In this document: positions 45,025 to 54,288 of the stretch, piece after piece
Position numbering within the stretch: the first letter of the stretch is position 1
Layout of the letters: the number at the start of each line of letters is the position of its first letter
Assembly (NCBI RefSeq): GCF_904846285.1
Contig: NZ_CAJHAD010000014.1
Span: 1-64,000 of the forward strand
Source: Psychrobacter immobilis
Lineage (GTDB): Bacteria > Pseudomonadota > Gammaproteobacteria > Pseudomonadales > Moraxellaceae
DNA: 64,000 nt
Reading direction: 5' to 3'
Made by a program: the position numbers and the translations under genes
The notes under the pieces: model-generated
What the model was told of the DNA's origin: nothing
The model's database searches: none
The model's input: only the letters and a program-made list of their open reading frames with translations

Positions 45025-46134
45025 ATGAGTATTGAAACCACAATGACGCGTGCATGGCAACGTCAGGCCGCTTGGCTCTGGCTACTGCTGCCTGTTAGTT
45101 GGTTGTATGGATTCGTCACGTTACTACGCCGTCAGGCTTATAAAATAGGTCTGTTTGCAAGTTATCGTCCGCCTATTCCGGTAATGGTTATTGGTAATAT
45201 TACGGTAGGTGGCAGCGGTAAGACGCCGTTAATTATTGAATTGGTTACTCGCTTGCAAAAGCAAGGCATAAAGGTAGGTATCATCAGTCGCGGTTATGGC
45301 GGTGATAGCAGTCAGATGCCAGCTTTGGTTCATACAGGCAGTTTACCGAGCATCGTAGGTGATGAGCCCTCTTTAATCGTCAATATGACAGGCGCTGCTA
45401 TGGCAGTATGCCCCAATCGTAAGCAAGCGATTACGACTTTACTAGAGGCTTATCCCGATTTACAACTGATTATTGCTGATGATGGCTTGCAGCATTATGC
45501 GCTGCAACGTGATATCGAATGGATTGTAATTGATGCATCGCGCGGCTTTGGCAGTCAACAGCTGCTACCAACCGGTTTTTTACGTGAGCCCATGTCACGC
45601 TTAAAAGGCGCAAATGTGGTTTACCATGAAAAAGCCGATAGGACGACCATGGATAATAATCAAGCTCAATCTAAGCGTTTAACCATGCATCTACAAGCTG
45701 ATAAGTTACAGCTTTTGTGGTCTTCTGCTGTTGAGATAGATGATTTAATTGTCACAGCAAAAGTGCCTATGTTACCTATGCCAAACAGTCGGATACATGC
45801 GGTAAGCGGTATCGGCTATCCACAGCGTTTTTTTGATACTTTAGCATCACTCGGTTTCGATGTCATTGGTCATCCTTATCCGGATCATTATGATTTTAGC
45901 TTAGATGAGCTTTTACAGTATACCGAGCAGCCTATTATTGTGACCAGTAAAGACGCGGTTAAAATCAAGGCGTTGCTAATAGATACGACTAGCCGCCAAC
46001 CACTTAGCGAGGAGTATCAAGAGCTTGCTAACAGGTTATGGGTATTGCCAGTGACTGCGGTGTTATCGGACAGTTGTTATGAGAGCTTACAGCAGCAATT
46101 AAAAGCTTTAAATATTGATATCAATAATGGCTAG
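45025..46134 (+). CDS. lpxK: Tetraacyldisaccharide 4'-kinase
   Basis: LpxK phosphorylates the 4' position of the lipid A disaccharide precursor. The 369-residue protein has one N-terminal membrane-associated helix (about 15-33), VIGNITVGGSGKTPLIIEL with the P-loop at 62-67, the ISRGYGG motif, and ADDGLQHYALQRDIE with the catalytic Asp-His. It follows msbA by 90 bases and precedes kdsB. Confidence 0.95.
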   Translation: MSIETTMTRAWQRQAAWLWLLLPVSWLYGFVTLLRRQAYKIGLFASYRPPIPVMVIGNITVGGSGKTPLIIELVTRLQKQGIKVGIISRGYGGDSSQMPALVHTGSLPSIVGDEPSLIVNMTGAAMAVCPNRKQAITTLLEAYPDLQLIIADDGLQHYALQRDIEWIVIDASRGFGSQQLLPTGFLREPMSRLKGANVVYHEKADRTTMDNNQAQSKRLTMHLQADKLQLLWSSAVEIDDLIVTAKVPMLPMPNSRIHAVSGIGYPQRFFDTLASLGFDVIGHPYPDHYDFSLDELLQYTEQPIIVTSKDAVKIKALLIDTTSRQPLSEEYQELANRLWVLPVTAVLSDSCYESLQQQLKALNIDINNG

Positions 46135-46172
46135 AAGTCTAAAAGATTAGATAATTTTTATAGGAATAAATC

Positions 46173-47027
46173 ATGTCGTCAGTCTTAGCCTCAGATGAAA
46201 CTATACCAACAGCAGCAACAACTGAAGTAACGCTGGCCAAAACTCATATTGTTATTCCTGCACGCTTTAAAAGTACCCGTCTGCCCGGCAAGCCATTATT
46301 AACTATCCATGGTAAGCCGATGATACTTTGGGTGGCTGAAAAGGCGAAGTTGGCTGATTTTGCGGATGATATGTGTATTGCGACGGATGATGAAGCAATT
46401 GCCAAAGTTTGTATAGAGGCAGGCTTTGATGTGGTGATGACGAGTAGCACGCATGCGTCAGGAACTGACCGTTTGGCTGAGGTTGCGGCTATTAAAGGCT
46501 GGGCTGAGCATGATATCGTGGTCAATATGCAAGGTGATGAACCCTTGGTACCGGCGTTATTATTAGAGCAAGTCAAAGCATTGTTGGTGCAAGATGCAGA
46601 TAGCGTGATGGCGACTTTATGTGAACCTATCGAAGATTATGAGACATTTATGCGTCCATCGGTCGTTAAAGTCGTCAGTCAGACGTCTAACGATTTACAG
46701 CGCGCGCTGTATTTTAGTCGTGCGCCAATCCCTTTTGATCGTGATGTGGTTTTGGCAAATGACATAGATACACAGCGACAACCACCAAAAACTGCTTATC
46801 GCCACTTAGGGTTATACGCCTACCGCGTCAGCTTACTACAGCAGTTTGTACACTGGCCGCAAACGCCACTCGAAACACTGGAAAGCCTAGAGCAATTGCG
46901 GGTATTAGAAAACGGTGGCCATATTGCTATTGCTCCAGCAGCCTGTCATCTACCAGCAGGCGTCGATAACCAAGAAGATTTGGATCGTCTCAATGCCATG
47001 AGCTTAGTGGATTTTCAAAACTGCTGA
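46173..47027 (+). CDS. kdsB: 3-deoxy-manno-octulosonate cytidylyltransferase
   Basis: KdsB activates KDO as CMP-KDO for attachment to lipid A. 284 residues. After about 25 extra N-terminal residues the fold begins with [20 protein letters not shown] (CTP binding). Then come [13 protein letters not shown], the catalytic [12 protein letters not shown] and the [10 protein letters not shown] signature. It closes the exbB-exbD-msbA-lpxK-kdsB series; a weak AT-rich hairpin (47058-47089) follows. Confidence 0.96.
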   Translation: MSSVLASDETIPTAATTEVTLAKTHIVIPARFKSTRLPGKPLLTIHGKPMILWVAEKAKLADFADDMCIATDDEAIAKVCIEAGFDVVMTSSTHASGTDRLAEVAAIKGWAEHDIVVNMQGDEPLVPALLLEQVKALLVQDADSVMATLCEPIEDYETFMRPSVVKVVSQTSNDLQRALYFSRAPIPFDRDVVLANDIDTQRQPPKTAYRHLGLYAYRVSLLQQFVHWPQTPLETLESLEQLRVLENGGHIAIAPAACHLPAGVDNQEDLDRLNAMSLVDFQNC

Positions 47028-47126
47028 TATAGATAATTAATAATAGCCTAAGTAAAAAAACCAATATTTTTGATTAAAATAATTGGTTTATTTGGTCTTT
47101 AAAGGTTTTAAGCGTATCAACAGATT

Positions 47127-47194
47127 GAACGTATTGAAATTATTAAAGGTGTTGAGCGTGTTAAAGGTAGTGAACGCATTAAAAGCATTGAGCG
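47127..47194 (+). repeat. 18-bp degenerate tandem repeat in the holB leader
   Basis: GAAATTATTAAAGGTGTT, GAGCGTGTTAAAGGTAGT and GAACGCATTAAAAGCATT follow one another, preceded by a half unit (GAACGTATT) and followed by GAGCG. The array ends directly before an ATG at 47195 and 24 bases before the holB start preferred here. One frame would read a repeating Glu-Arg-Ile-Lys-type hexapeptide, but it stops before holB. Confidence 0.75.
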
Positions 47195-47218
47195 ATGACC
47201 ATGAGGGAGATAACTGAA

Positions 47219-48337
47219 ATGACCAGCACAGTGCCTTTGAGCGATAATATCTATTTTGCACCGTTACTACCGTGGCAAAATGAGTTATGGTCACAGCTGA
47301 CGCAGCGTGTGTTGGCGCCGCAGCAATCTTTGCCTCATGCGCTGTTAGCTGCTGGTATGCAAGGGATGGGTAAGCGTGCTTTTGTCTGGCGATTGGTGGC
47401 ATGGTTGTTATGCCGTGAGCGCGATAGCCATCCACTCGGCGCTTGCGGGGTTTGCGAGAGCTGTCAATGGCTTAGATCAGGGACGCATCCAAGCTTACAA
47501 GTCTTACCAATGATTAGTATGCCAGTCAGCGCCGATAATGCTCATGCTAAAGAAGCAGCAACTAGCACCGCCAAAGACAAAAAATCTGCCAAAGCTGCTA
47601 GTAACGCTGCGTTAAAAATAAAGGTCGATGATATTCGTGCCTTGCAGCCTTTTATTTATCAAGGCGGGCAGGGAATGCGTATTTGCGTGCTAGATTATGC
47701 AGAGCAAATGACTATTGCTGCTGCTAATGCGCTGCTTAAAACCTTGGAAGAGCCGCAAGCGCAAGTGCATTTATTCTTAATCAGTGATACTCCGGCGCAG
47801 TTACTGCCAACCATTAAGAGCCGCGTCCAGCAGCTAGCATTACAGACTATTGACTCTGCCGTTTCAGTTAATTATGTTACTAAGGCTTTAGGCAGTACGG
47901 TTAACGGTGAGGCGGTCAGTACGGCTGCTATTGAGCAGCTCATACAATTGGCAAATGGCGCACCTTTAGCAGCGGTGGCCCTTGCACAAGCGCCTTGGTA
48001 TGGTAAGCGCGCGCTATGGCTGACAACGTGGCAAGCGTTACGTAGCGGTAAACGCAGTAGCATTGCAGCAAGCGATTATTGGCAAACCCAGCTGAGTATA
48101 AGCGAGTTTATTCAACTGTCGGAGCTAATGCTGGTCGATATGCGCCGCGTATGTTTGGGTCTCGATGCGCTGCAAAAGGACGTTGATTTATCCGCCTCTT
48201 TAAGCAATTATAAACCTGCTGAAAGTAGCTTTGAGGCGTTTATAAACAGTCTGCAACAGACAAAAATCGCCCTACAACAAAATGTGCAAGAAAAATTCGC
48301 TTATGATAAGCTGATGCAAGAATTGGCGTATTTATAA
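47219..48337 (+). CDS. holB: DNA polymerase III delta prime subunit
   Basis: Part of the clamp-loader complex that puts the beta clamp on DNA. 372 residues from the ATG at 47219 (two earlier in-frame ATGs at 47195 and 47201 are possible; GAGGGAGA precedes 47219). GMQGMGKRA (46-54) is the P-loop, and Cys65, 76, 79 and 82 form the zinc module. ADNAHAKEAATSTAKDKKSAK is a species-specific insertion before KVDDIRALQPFI. LLKTLEEPQAQVHLFLISD and the SRVQ-type arginine segment follow. A PilZ gene lies downstream, a common order. Confidence 0.93.
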   Translation: MTSTVPLSDNIYFAPLLPWQNELWSQLTQRVLAPQQSLPHALLAAGMQGMGKRAFVWRLVAWLLCRERDSHPLGACGVCESCQWLRSGTHPSLQVLPMISMPVSADNAHAKEAATSTAKDKKSAKAASNAALKIKVDDIRALQPFIYQGGQGMRICVLDYAEQMTIAAANALLKTLEEPQAQVHLFLISDTPAQLLPTIKSRVQQLALQTIDSAVSVNYVTKALGSTVNGEAVSTAAIEQLIQLANGAPLAAVALAQAPWYGKRALWLTTWQALRSGKRSSIAASDYWQTQLSISEFIQLSELMLVDMRRVCLGLDALQKDVDLSASLSNYKPAESSFEAFINSLQQTKIALQQNVQEKFAYDKLMQELAYL

Positions 48338-48382
48338 ATTAAATTAAAATAAAGTAAACCTCACTCATAAAGGAAGCTGACT

Positions 48383-48730
48383 ATGGCAATGCCAGGACGT
48401 GGCGGGATTTTAACCTGTCATATTGAAGATATGGAAACGTTATACGCAAGCTATTTATCCTTTGTGACCAATGGCGCGTTGTTTGTGCCGTCTGATAGAA
48501 TACAAAAACTGGGCGATGAGGTTTTTATTGCCGTGACTTTGCCCAATTCTAGCGAACGCTTGCCTATGAATGGTAAGGTGGTTTGGATTAACTCTAAAAG
48601 CCAAAGCGGTCGTCCAGCAGGTTTTGCGGTGCAGATAGGTACAGATATCGCTGGGCTAAGAATTAAAAATGAGGTCGAGCGTTTATTGGCCGGTAAGATT
48701 GATAGTTTACAGTCGACTTATACCATGTAG
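48383..48730 (+). CDS. PilZ-domain protein
   Basis: A 115-residue single-domain protein directly after holB, the position of pilZ in Pseudomonas and relatives, where it is needed for type IV pilus assembly. The sequence has ILTCHIEDMETLYASYLSF, GALFVPSD and LPMNGKVVWINSKSQSGRPAGFAVQIG. The RxxxR c-di-GMP motif is not seen, so, as with PilZ of Pseudomonas, it may not bind the messenger. AAGGAAG precedes the ATG. Confidence 0.88.
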   Translation: MAMPGRGGILTCHIEDMETLYASYLSFVTNGALFVPSDRIQKLGDEVFIAVTLPNSSERLPMNGKVVWINSKSQSGRPAGFAVQIGTDIAGLRIKNEVERLLAGKIDSLQSTYTM

Positions 48731-48793
48731 TGTTCCTACAGAGCAGCAATCGTATTCGTTATGATTATTATAAATACTAGCGAAATAATATAA

Positions 48794-48829
48794 AAAAAGC
48801 AGCCTTATAAATATATAAGGCTGCTTTTT
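48794..48829. terminator. Bidirectional terminator between pilZ-type gene and ppk2
   Basis: AAAAAGCAGCCTTAT and ATAAGGCTGCTTTTT form a perfect 15-bp stem around a six-base loop. The genes on both sides end towards it. Confidence 0.9.
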
Positions 48830-48874
48830 CATGCGTCATATTTTATTAAATAATACGTGCATAAATTTGTTTAT

Positions 48875-49888
48875 TTAATAACGTGGTGGCACATACATAT
48901 CATCAGGAATCGGCTCGCGGTAGTATTCGTCATCGCGCTTGCGTTCAGGCAGCTCGACCTCATCACGCGGTACTTCTTGATAAGGGATTTGCTCAAGTAA
49001 ATGGGCAATACAGTTTAGCCGTGCGCGTTTTTTATTATTGCCTTCGACCACCCACCACGGCGCTTCAGGAATATGCGTGCGCTCAAACATGGTTTCTTTG
49101 GCCTTGGTATAATCCTCCCAGCGGCGGCGTGATTGCAAATCCATCGCCGACAGTTTCCACTGTTTAAGTGGATCATGAATCCGGCTCATAAAACGTGAAT
49201 GTTGCTCATCATCGGTAATCGAAAACCAATACTTGACCAAGCGAATACCTGAACGTACCAGCATGCGCTCAAATTCAGGTACCGATTGGAAAAACTCTTC
49301 GTACTGGGCATCGGTACAAAATCCCATGACGCGCTCGACGCCCACACGGTTATACCAGCTGCGATCAAATAAGACAATTTCACCAGCAGCAGGTAGATGC
49401 GCCACATAGCGCTGGAAATACCATTGCGATTGTTCACGTTCTGTTGGAGCCGGTAGGGCTGCCACTCGGCAGACACGTGGGTTTAAGCGCTGAGTAATAC
49501 GCTTAATAGCGCCGCCTTTACCAGCAGAATCACGCCCTTCAAATATCACGACAATACGCTCACCATATTCAACCACCCAATCTTGCAGCTTAATAAGCTC
49601 TCGTTGCAGTCGCAATAACTCTTGAAAATAGGTACGGCGATCAAGCTTTTCTTGCTCACTCATCTCGCGCCCATCAAAACGAAAGTCGCGCACGTAATCG
49701 TCTATCTCATTTTCAAGCTCTTCATCATAGCTATCTATCAAGTCTTGATGCATTTTTCGGCGCAGCTCATCGCCAAACACCTCTTTATCCATTCGGGTAA
49801 TGAAGCTGCCTTGTTCAAGCGCTGATAGCTCACGCCGCTTGGTCGTGGTTAAGGTTTGCTGATCAATCGACGAGGGATCCTTGCTCAT
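48875..49888 (-). CDS. ppk2: Polyphosphate kinase 2
   Basis: PPK2 uses polyphosphate to phosphorylate nucleoside diphosphates or monophosphates, or the reverse. 337 residues. Walker A is FEGRDSAGKGGAIK (116-129). LPAPTEREQSQWYFQRY and EIVLFDRSWYNRVGVERVMGF, with the Walker B Asp, follow. The single-domain length and Asp in the expected site suggest class I (NDP substrates), but class needs testing. It starts 38 bases from a short tandem repeat, with an AGGAGC site before the ATG. Confidence 0.93.
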   Translation of the reverse strand: MSKDPSSIDQQTLTTTKRRELSALEQGSFITRMDKEVFGDELRRKMHQDLIDSYDEELENEIDDYVRDFRFDGREMSEQEKLDRRTYFQELLRLQRELIKLQDWVVEYGERIVVIFEGRDSAGKGGAIKRITQRLNPRVCRVAALPAPTEREQSQWYFQRYVAHLPAAGEIVLFDRSWYNRVGVERVMGFCTDAQYEEFFQSVPEFERMLVRSGIRLVKYWFSITDDEQHSRFMSRIHDPLKQWKLSAMDLQSRRRWEDYTKAKETMFERTHIPEAPWWVVEGNNKKRARLNCIAHLLEQIPYQEVPRDEVELPERKRDDEYYREPIPDDMYVPPRY

Positions 49889-49925
49889 AGTAAGCTCCTA
49901 ATACCTATTTTTATGACAGCTCTTT

Positions 49926-49961
49926 ATATGACAAATTTTTATATGACAAATTTTTATATGA
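49926..49961. repeat. 15-bp tandem repeat upstream of ppk2
   Basis: ATATGACAAATTTTT occurs twice without mismatch, followed by ATATGA. It is in the leader or promoter of the minus-strand ppk2, and a more diverged copy lies just before it. Confidence 0.82.
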
Positions 49962-50061
49962 ATGCCCTTTATACAGCTATTTTAACATATCTAATGATGC
50001 AGCTATGAGTGAGCAGTGTTTGCTTGTTGCATTCGTTTTATAACACTTTTATTTAGACAAA

Positions 50062-50100
50062 AAAACACCCTTTAATCTATTGATTAAAGGGTGTTTTAAA
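50062..50100 (-). terminator. Terminator of the thiolase gene
   Basis: AAAACACCCTTTAAT and ATTAAAGGGTGTTTT form a perfect stem with a six-base loop. On the minus strand a T run follows, 45 bases after the stop codon. Confidence 0.85.
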
Positions 50101-50140
50101 AGCTTAATGTTATTGACTGTCTAAGGACATCTTAGAGTAA

Positions 50141-51853
50141 TTATTTCTCTAAGATGCAAGTTACACCTTGACCACCAGCGGCGCAGATAGAGATAAGCGC
50201 GCGACCTGAACCTTTTTGGTCTAACAGTTTTGCAGCAGTGGCTAGGATACGACCACCGGTTGCAGCAAATGGGTGACCGGCGGCAAGTGATGAACCATTA
50301 ACGTTTAGCTTGCTACGATCGATAGAACCTAATGGCGCATCAAGACCTAGACGCTCTGAACAGAAATTCTCATCTTCCCAAGCCGCAAGGGTTGATAGTA
50401 CTTGCGAAGCAAACGCTTCATGAATCTCATAAAAGTCAAAGTCTTGCAAGGTCAGACCAGCACGCTCAAGCATACGCGGTACTGCATAAGCTGGCGCCAT
50501 CAATAAGCCTTCTTTATCGCCAGATTTACCGATGAAGTCAACAGCAGCGGTTTCTTGATGAACGATATAAGCCAATGGCTTAAGACCATTTGCTGCAGCC
50601 CACTCCTCAGTACCTAATAGTACACAAGAAGCACCATCCGTTAGCGGTGTAGAGTTAGCCGCTGTCATGGTTGGGTTGGCGTTCTTTTTGCCAAATACAG
50701 GCTTTAATTTAGCTAATTTCTCTAAAGTAGTATCTGGGCGCAAGTTATTGTCGCGCGTCAGACCTTTATACGGGGTAATTAGGTCATCAAAGAAACCTTC
50801 ATCATAAGCGCGCGCTAGGTTTTGATGGCTAGTAAAAGCAAGCTCATCTTGTGCTTCACGACTGATGTTCCACTCAAGTGTGGTAATCGCTTGATGGTCG
50901 CCCATTGATAAACCAGTACGTGGCTCGCCATTTTGCGGGGTATCAAGTAAGTCTTTTGGATTTAGACCCATTAGCGCTTTTAGACGTTGTTTGTTGTCTT
51001 TAGCAGCGCCCAATTTAATCAACACTTTACGTAAGCCATCGCCAACTGCGATAGGCGCGTCAGAAGTCGTATCAACACCGCCAGTAATGGCCGAATCGAT
51101 AATACCAAGAGCAATTTTATTGGCAGCAGCAAACGTTGCTTGTAAGCCAGTACCACAAGCTTGTGAGATATCATAGGTTGGGGTATGTGGGTTCAATGCT
51201 GTACTTAATGTCGCTTCACGAGTTAAGTTGATATCACGGCTAAGCTTCATAACCGCACCAGCAACGACTTCACCGACTTTTTTATCTTGTAAGTTAAAGC
51301 GTTCAACCAAACCATCTAACGCTGCGGTTAGCATGTCGGTGTTGCTGACATCTGCGTATGTACCGTTTGAGCGAGCAAAAGGAATACGGTTGCCACCTAA
51401 GATAGCCACGCGATGTTGCCCTGAGCTAAGCTTGGTTGGGCTGGCTTTTTTAGCAGTAGTGTTGGTTTTGTTAGCGCTAGCCGTGTCTGCTTTTTTATCA
51501 GCTTCTTTCGCTTTGTTGTCGTCTTTAGCAGCGGTACTTTTATTGTCTTTGGTAGCACTGTCTTTTTTAGAGCTGTCTTTCTTAGAGCTGTCAGTTTTTA
51601 CATCAGCAGCTTTGGTATCGCTGGCTTTTGTTTCATTAGCTTTAGTGTCATTGGCTTTGCTGTCAGCGTTTTTAGTGTCCGCTTTTTTCGACTCAGTCGC
51701 TTTTGAATTTGCTACTGTATCAAACACGTTTGGCTGCTTAGCATCTTTAGTCGCTGACTCTTTCGCAGCAATTTCGGTATTTTTTGTATCGCTAGCCTTT
51801 ACAACAGTGCTTTCAACAACAGGGCTATCAGGGTGATTGTTTTTATTACTCAT
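50141..51853 (-). CDS. Acetyl-CoA C-acyltransferase (thiolase) with a long low-complexity N-terminus
   Basis: The thiolase core begins near residue 147 (HRVAILGGNRIPFARSNGTY). It has the nucleophile Cys233 in ISQACGTGLQAT, His527 in GHPFAATGGR and Cys557 in SICAAGGQG. This is FadI/FadA2-like and should cleave 3-ketoacyl-CoA in fatty-acid breakdown. The first 145 residues are made of Lys, Asp, Ala, Ser, Thr and Asn in short repeats (TKANETKASDTKAADVK). No other ATG precedes the core, and AAGGATAATATT precedes this one, so the extension is probably translated. It lies divergently from the fabG4-like and maoC genes. Confidence 0.88.
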   Translation of the reverse strand: MSNKNNHPDSPVVESTVVKASDTKNTEIAAKESATKDAKQPNVFDTVANSKATESKKADTKNADSKANDTKANETKASDTKAADVKTDSSKKDSSKKDSATKDNKSTAAKDDNKAKEADKKADTASANKTNTTAKKASPTKLSSGQHRVAILGGNRIPFARSNGTYADVSNTDMLTAALDGLVERFNLQDKKVGEVVAGAVMKLSRDINLTREATLSTALNPHTPTYDISQACGTGLQATFAAANKIALGIIDSAITGGVDTTSDAPIAVGDGLRKVLIKLGAAKDNKQRLKALMGLNPKDLLDTPQNGEPRTGLSMGDHQAITTLEWNISREAQDELAFTSHQNLARAYDEGFFDDLITPYKGLTRDNNLRPDTTLEKLAKLKPVFGKKNANPTMTAANSTPLTDGASCVLLGTEEWAAANGLKPLAYIVHQETAAVDFIGKSGDKEGLLMAPAYAVPRMLERAGLTLQDFDFYEIHEAFASQVLSTLAAWEDENFCSERLGLDAPLGSIDRSKLNVNGSSLAAGHPFAATGGRILATAAKLLDQKGSGRALISICAAGGQGVTCILEK

Positions 51854-52472
51854 AATATTATCCTTAAAAAGTATGGGTAGAAGTAAAAAGGTAAAAACAT
51901 AATAATTAAAAGAAAAACACAGTAAACAGTTCTTAATAAAGGAGCGTAAAACGTTTCAGGAAAATAAATACAGCTATTATCTAAAATGCAGTGGCTCATA
52001 ATAAGGCGTTTTTTAGCACCTTACTGTATGTCTTTAGCAAAGGATGTGACGCTAATTTTAAGCTATCGCAAGGGTTAATAACGTTTCACGCCAGTCAACA
52101 GCAGGCAATTGGACTGGCTAGTATTGATTATTTGCATTGCATAACAGGCTGTTTGATAATATATTGTTATCTATAAATGCGTTTGCCATAACTTATACGT
52201 TAGATTTTAGCATAAGTTGGGCGTTTTGAACGCTAGAAAAAGTTGCCATCTTGTATACTGGCTTGTCTACAGATTGTTATAGACATTAGTGGCTTTTGGA
52301 CTTGTTTTGCATGAAAGTGTATAGTTGATGCAGTTTTAAGCCCACTTACTAAATAATAATAATTTTTATCAATGCTAATGCGGGTGAGTCTTTATAATAG
52401 GCGCATCGTATTTTTGTTTACTATTATCTGCCCGCCCATTTTTATTTTACTCGTTAATTATAGGATTATATT
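51854..52472. other. Divergent intergenic region between thiolase and fabG4-like genes
   Basis: 619 AT-rich bases without a supported gene. A 61-codon frame at 51991-52176 has poor coding quality. GTTTCACG near 52083 is half a parS-like site with no matching half. No regulator operator was recognised. Confidence 0.5.
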
Positions 52473-53873
52473 ATGTCAGACCGTTATGGTGATTTTGTTC
52501 AGTCTTCTATTGGTAAAAAAGTAGCAAAAAACTTAGGCTTACCTATGCCAGTAGATTTAGATCGTTTTGATAGTGGTCAGCCTGCGGTACGTGGTAGCGT
52601 ATTGGTTGGTCGCGCTAATGGTGACAATACAGCGATCAGCGAGTCAGTATCTCGTATCTTGTCAGAATTACACGCTGACGTGTTTGTAAATAGCAGTGAT
52701 AATGTGAAAGATGCGCTGTCTGATGCTGGCGTTAAAGCCAAGGCCAATACAGGCGGCGATGATAAATTTAAAGTTTTATTATTTGATGCCAGTAATATCA
52801 GTAACGCAGATGAGCTAAAGCAAGTGTATGAATTTTTTCATGCCGTTGCGCGCCGCGTAGAGAAATCAGGTCGCGTTATTGTCATCGGTCGTCCACCAGA
52901 AGACCTCACGGATATTGAAGCAGCATTGGCTCAGCGCGCGCTTGAAGGCTTTGTGAAGTCGGTCGGCAAAGAGTTTAAGCGTGGTATCACGGCCCAGCTT
53001 ATTTATGTTGCCGAAGGCGCTGAGAAAAACCTAGATTCAACATTACGCTTTTTCACTTCAGCACGTTCAGCCTATGTCTCAGGACAAGTGGTACGTGTTA
53101 GCAACGGCGATAACGTTGACGTTGATTGGGCACAGCCTTTGGGCGGCAAAACCATGCTGGTTACAGGCGCAAGTCGCGGTATTGGTGAAGCAATTGCCCG
53201 TGTCTTGGCACGCGAGGGCGCTCATGTTATTTGTCTTGATGTACCACAGCAGCAAGCTGACTTACAAAAAGTTGCGAGCGAAATCAGTGGTTCGGTTTTA
53301 ACCGTCGACATAACTAGTGAAGATGCGGGCAAAGAAATTGCCGAAGCCGCGCAAAAACGTGGTGGTCTAGATTCAGTGATTCATAATGCTGGTATCACGC
53401 GTGACAAAACGCTCGCCAATATGGATGAGCAAAAATGGGATATGGTCATCAATATTAACTTGGGCAGTATTGCCAAGCTAAACCGCTACTTGCTTGATAA
53501 TGATGTGCTAAAAGAAAATGCGCGTATTGTTTGCGTCTCATCAATCTCAGGTATCGCTGGTAACTTAGGTCAAAGTAACTATGCGACTTCTAAAGCTGGT
53601 GTCATTGGTTTAGTCAATGCGACCGCTAAACAATTAGAAGACAATGCGAAAGGTATGACGATTAACGCTGTCGCCCCAGGATTTATCGAAACCCAAATGA
53701 CAGAAGCGATTCCATTTGCCATTCGTGAAGCCGGTCGCCGTATGAACTCAATGAGCCAAGGCGGCTTGCCAGTAGACGTGGCTGAAACCATTGCATGGTT
53801 TGCTTCACCAGCATCTGGTGGTCTAAATGGCAACATTGTACGTGTTTGTGGTCAAAGCTTATTGGGTGCTTAG
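52473..53873 (+). CDS. High-molecular-weight 3-oxoacyl-ACP/CoA reductase (FabG4 type)
   Basis: 466 residues. The N-terminal 215 residues form a degenerate Rossmann-like domain (VLVGRANGDN, VLLFDASNISN) without a complete cofactor motif. The C-terminal half is a classical short-chain reductase: TGASRGIG (231-238), NAG (305-307), Ser357, Tyr370 and Lys374. This layout matches mycobacterial FabG4, which uses NAD(H) on 3-oxoacyl-CoA. It is probably the 3-hydroxyacyl-CoA dehydrogenase or reductase partner of the nearby thiolase and MaoC-like protein. It is followed by its own terminator. Confidence 0.92.
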   Translation: MSDRYGDFVQSSIGKKVAKNLGLPMPVDLDRFDSGQPAVRGSVLVGRANGDNTAISESVSRILSELHADVFVNSSDNVKDALSDAGVKAKANTGGDDKFKVLLFDASNISNADELKQVYEFFHAVARRVEKSGRVIVIGRPPEDLTDIEAALAQRALEGFVKSVGKEFKRGITAQLIYVAEGAEKNLDSTLRFFTSARSAYVSGQVVRVSNGDNVDVDWAQPLGGKTMLVTGASRGIGEAIARVLAREGAHVICLDVPQQQADLQKVASEISGSVLTVDITSEDAGKEIAEAAQKRGGLDSVIHNAGITRDKTLANMDEQKWDMVININLGSIAKLNRYLLDNDVLKENARIVCVSSISGIAGNLGQSNYATSKAGVIGLVNATAKQLEDNAKGMTINAVAPGFIETQMTEAIPFAIREAGRRMNSMSQGGLPVDVAETIAWFASPASGGLNGNIVRVCGQSLLGA

Positions 53874-54011
53874 TAGATATACTGCAGGCAAAATTGTAGT
53901 TAATAAAATAGATGATTATCTCAATTAAGCCTGCACTAAGTATATGATAATCAGTAAGGTTTTAGATTTACCTCACATATGCTTACGAAAAAATTGCTGA
54001 TAAATTGTAAT

Positions 54012-54036
54012 AAAGCTGCCCTAGGGTGGCTTTTTT
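54012..54036 (+). terminator. Terminator after the fabG4-like gene
   Basis: AAAGCTGCCC pairs with GGGTGGCTTT (two wobbles) with a two-base turn and a T run, about 140 bases after the stop. Confidence 0.75.
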
Positions 54037-54173
54037 ATGATAAAAACACAGTAATAATAACTTGCCCGGTTTGTTAGATGGTTTTTCACGTTGGTGGTGG
54101 GTTATTACTATAATGATAAATAGCTGTATTGGGTAAAGGGAGTGACCCTCTTTGTTGGGCGAAATTACCTTTT

Positions 54174-54237
54174 AATCAAAACCTATATTAATCAAAGTAA
54201 GTATCAGTCAAAGCACTTACTAATAAACGAATGCATC
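54174..54237 (+). repeat. 16-bp degenerate repeat upstream of the maoC-like gene
   Basis: Four successive 16-base units begin AATCAAA, AATCAAA, AGTCAAA and AATAAAC. The last part contains TTACTAATAAACGA, which recurs exactly before hinT. Confidence 0.55.
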
Positions 54238-54288
54238 GCATTTTACATCTAGCCAGAAAATTTGCTCAAGCCCCACTTAGGATTTATT

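Larger units (their letters stand above)
53874..54288 (+). other. Intergenic region between fabG4-like and maoC genes
   Basis: 415 bases with a terminator (54012-54036) in the first half and a 16-bp degenerate repeat (54174-54237) in the second. The maoC-like gene therefore probably has its own promoter. Confidence 0.55.

Noticed and set aside
47088..47435. 115-codon minus-strand frame over the holB start
   Set aside because: It is antisense to holB and encodes Phe/Asn/Thr repeats that are merely the complement of the 18-bp repeat.
51228..51836. Long open frame (202 codons) on the plus strand, antisense to the thiolase N-terminus
   Set aside because: It is the complement of the repetitive Lys/Asp/Ala/Thr-rich coding stretch, which lacks stops on the other strand. 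It reads as a Leu/Val/Ser repeat with no ribosome binding site.
52083..52092. parS-like half site (GTTTCACG)
   Set aside because: The matching half GTGAAAC is not present, so it is not a ParB palindrome.
51991..52176. 61-codon frame in the thiolase/fabG gap
   Set aside because: No ribosome binding site, poor composition and no recognisable domain.
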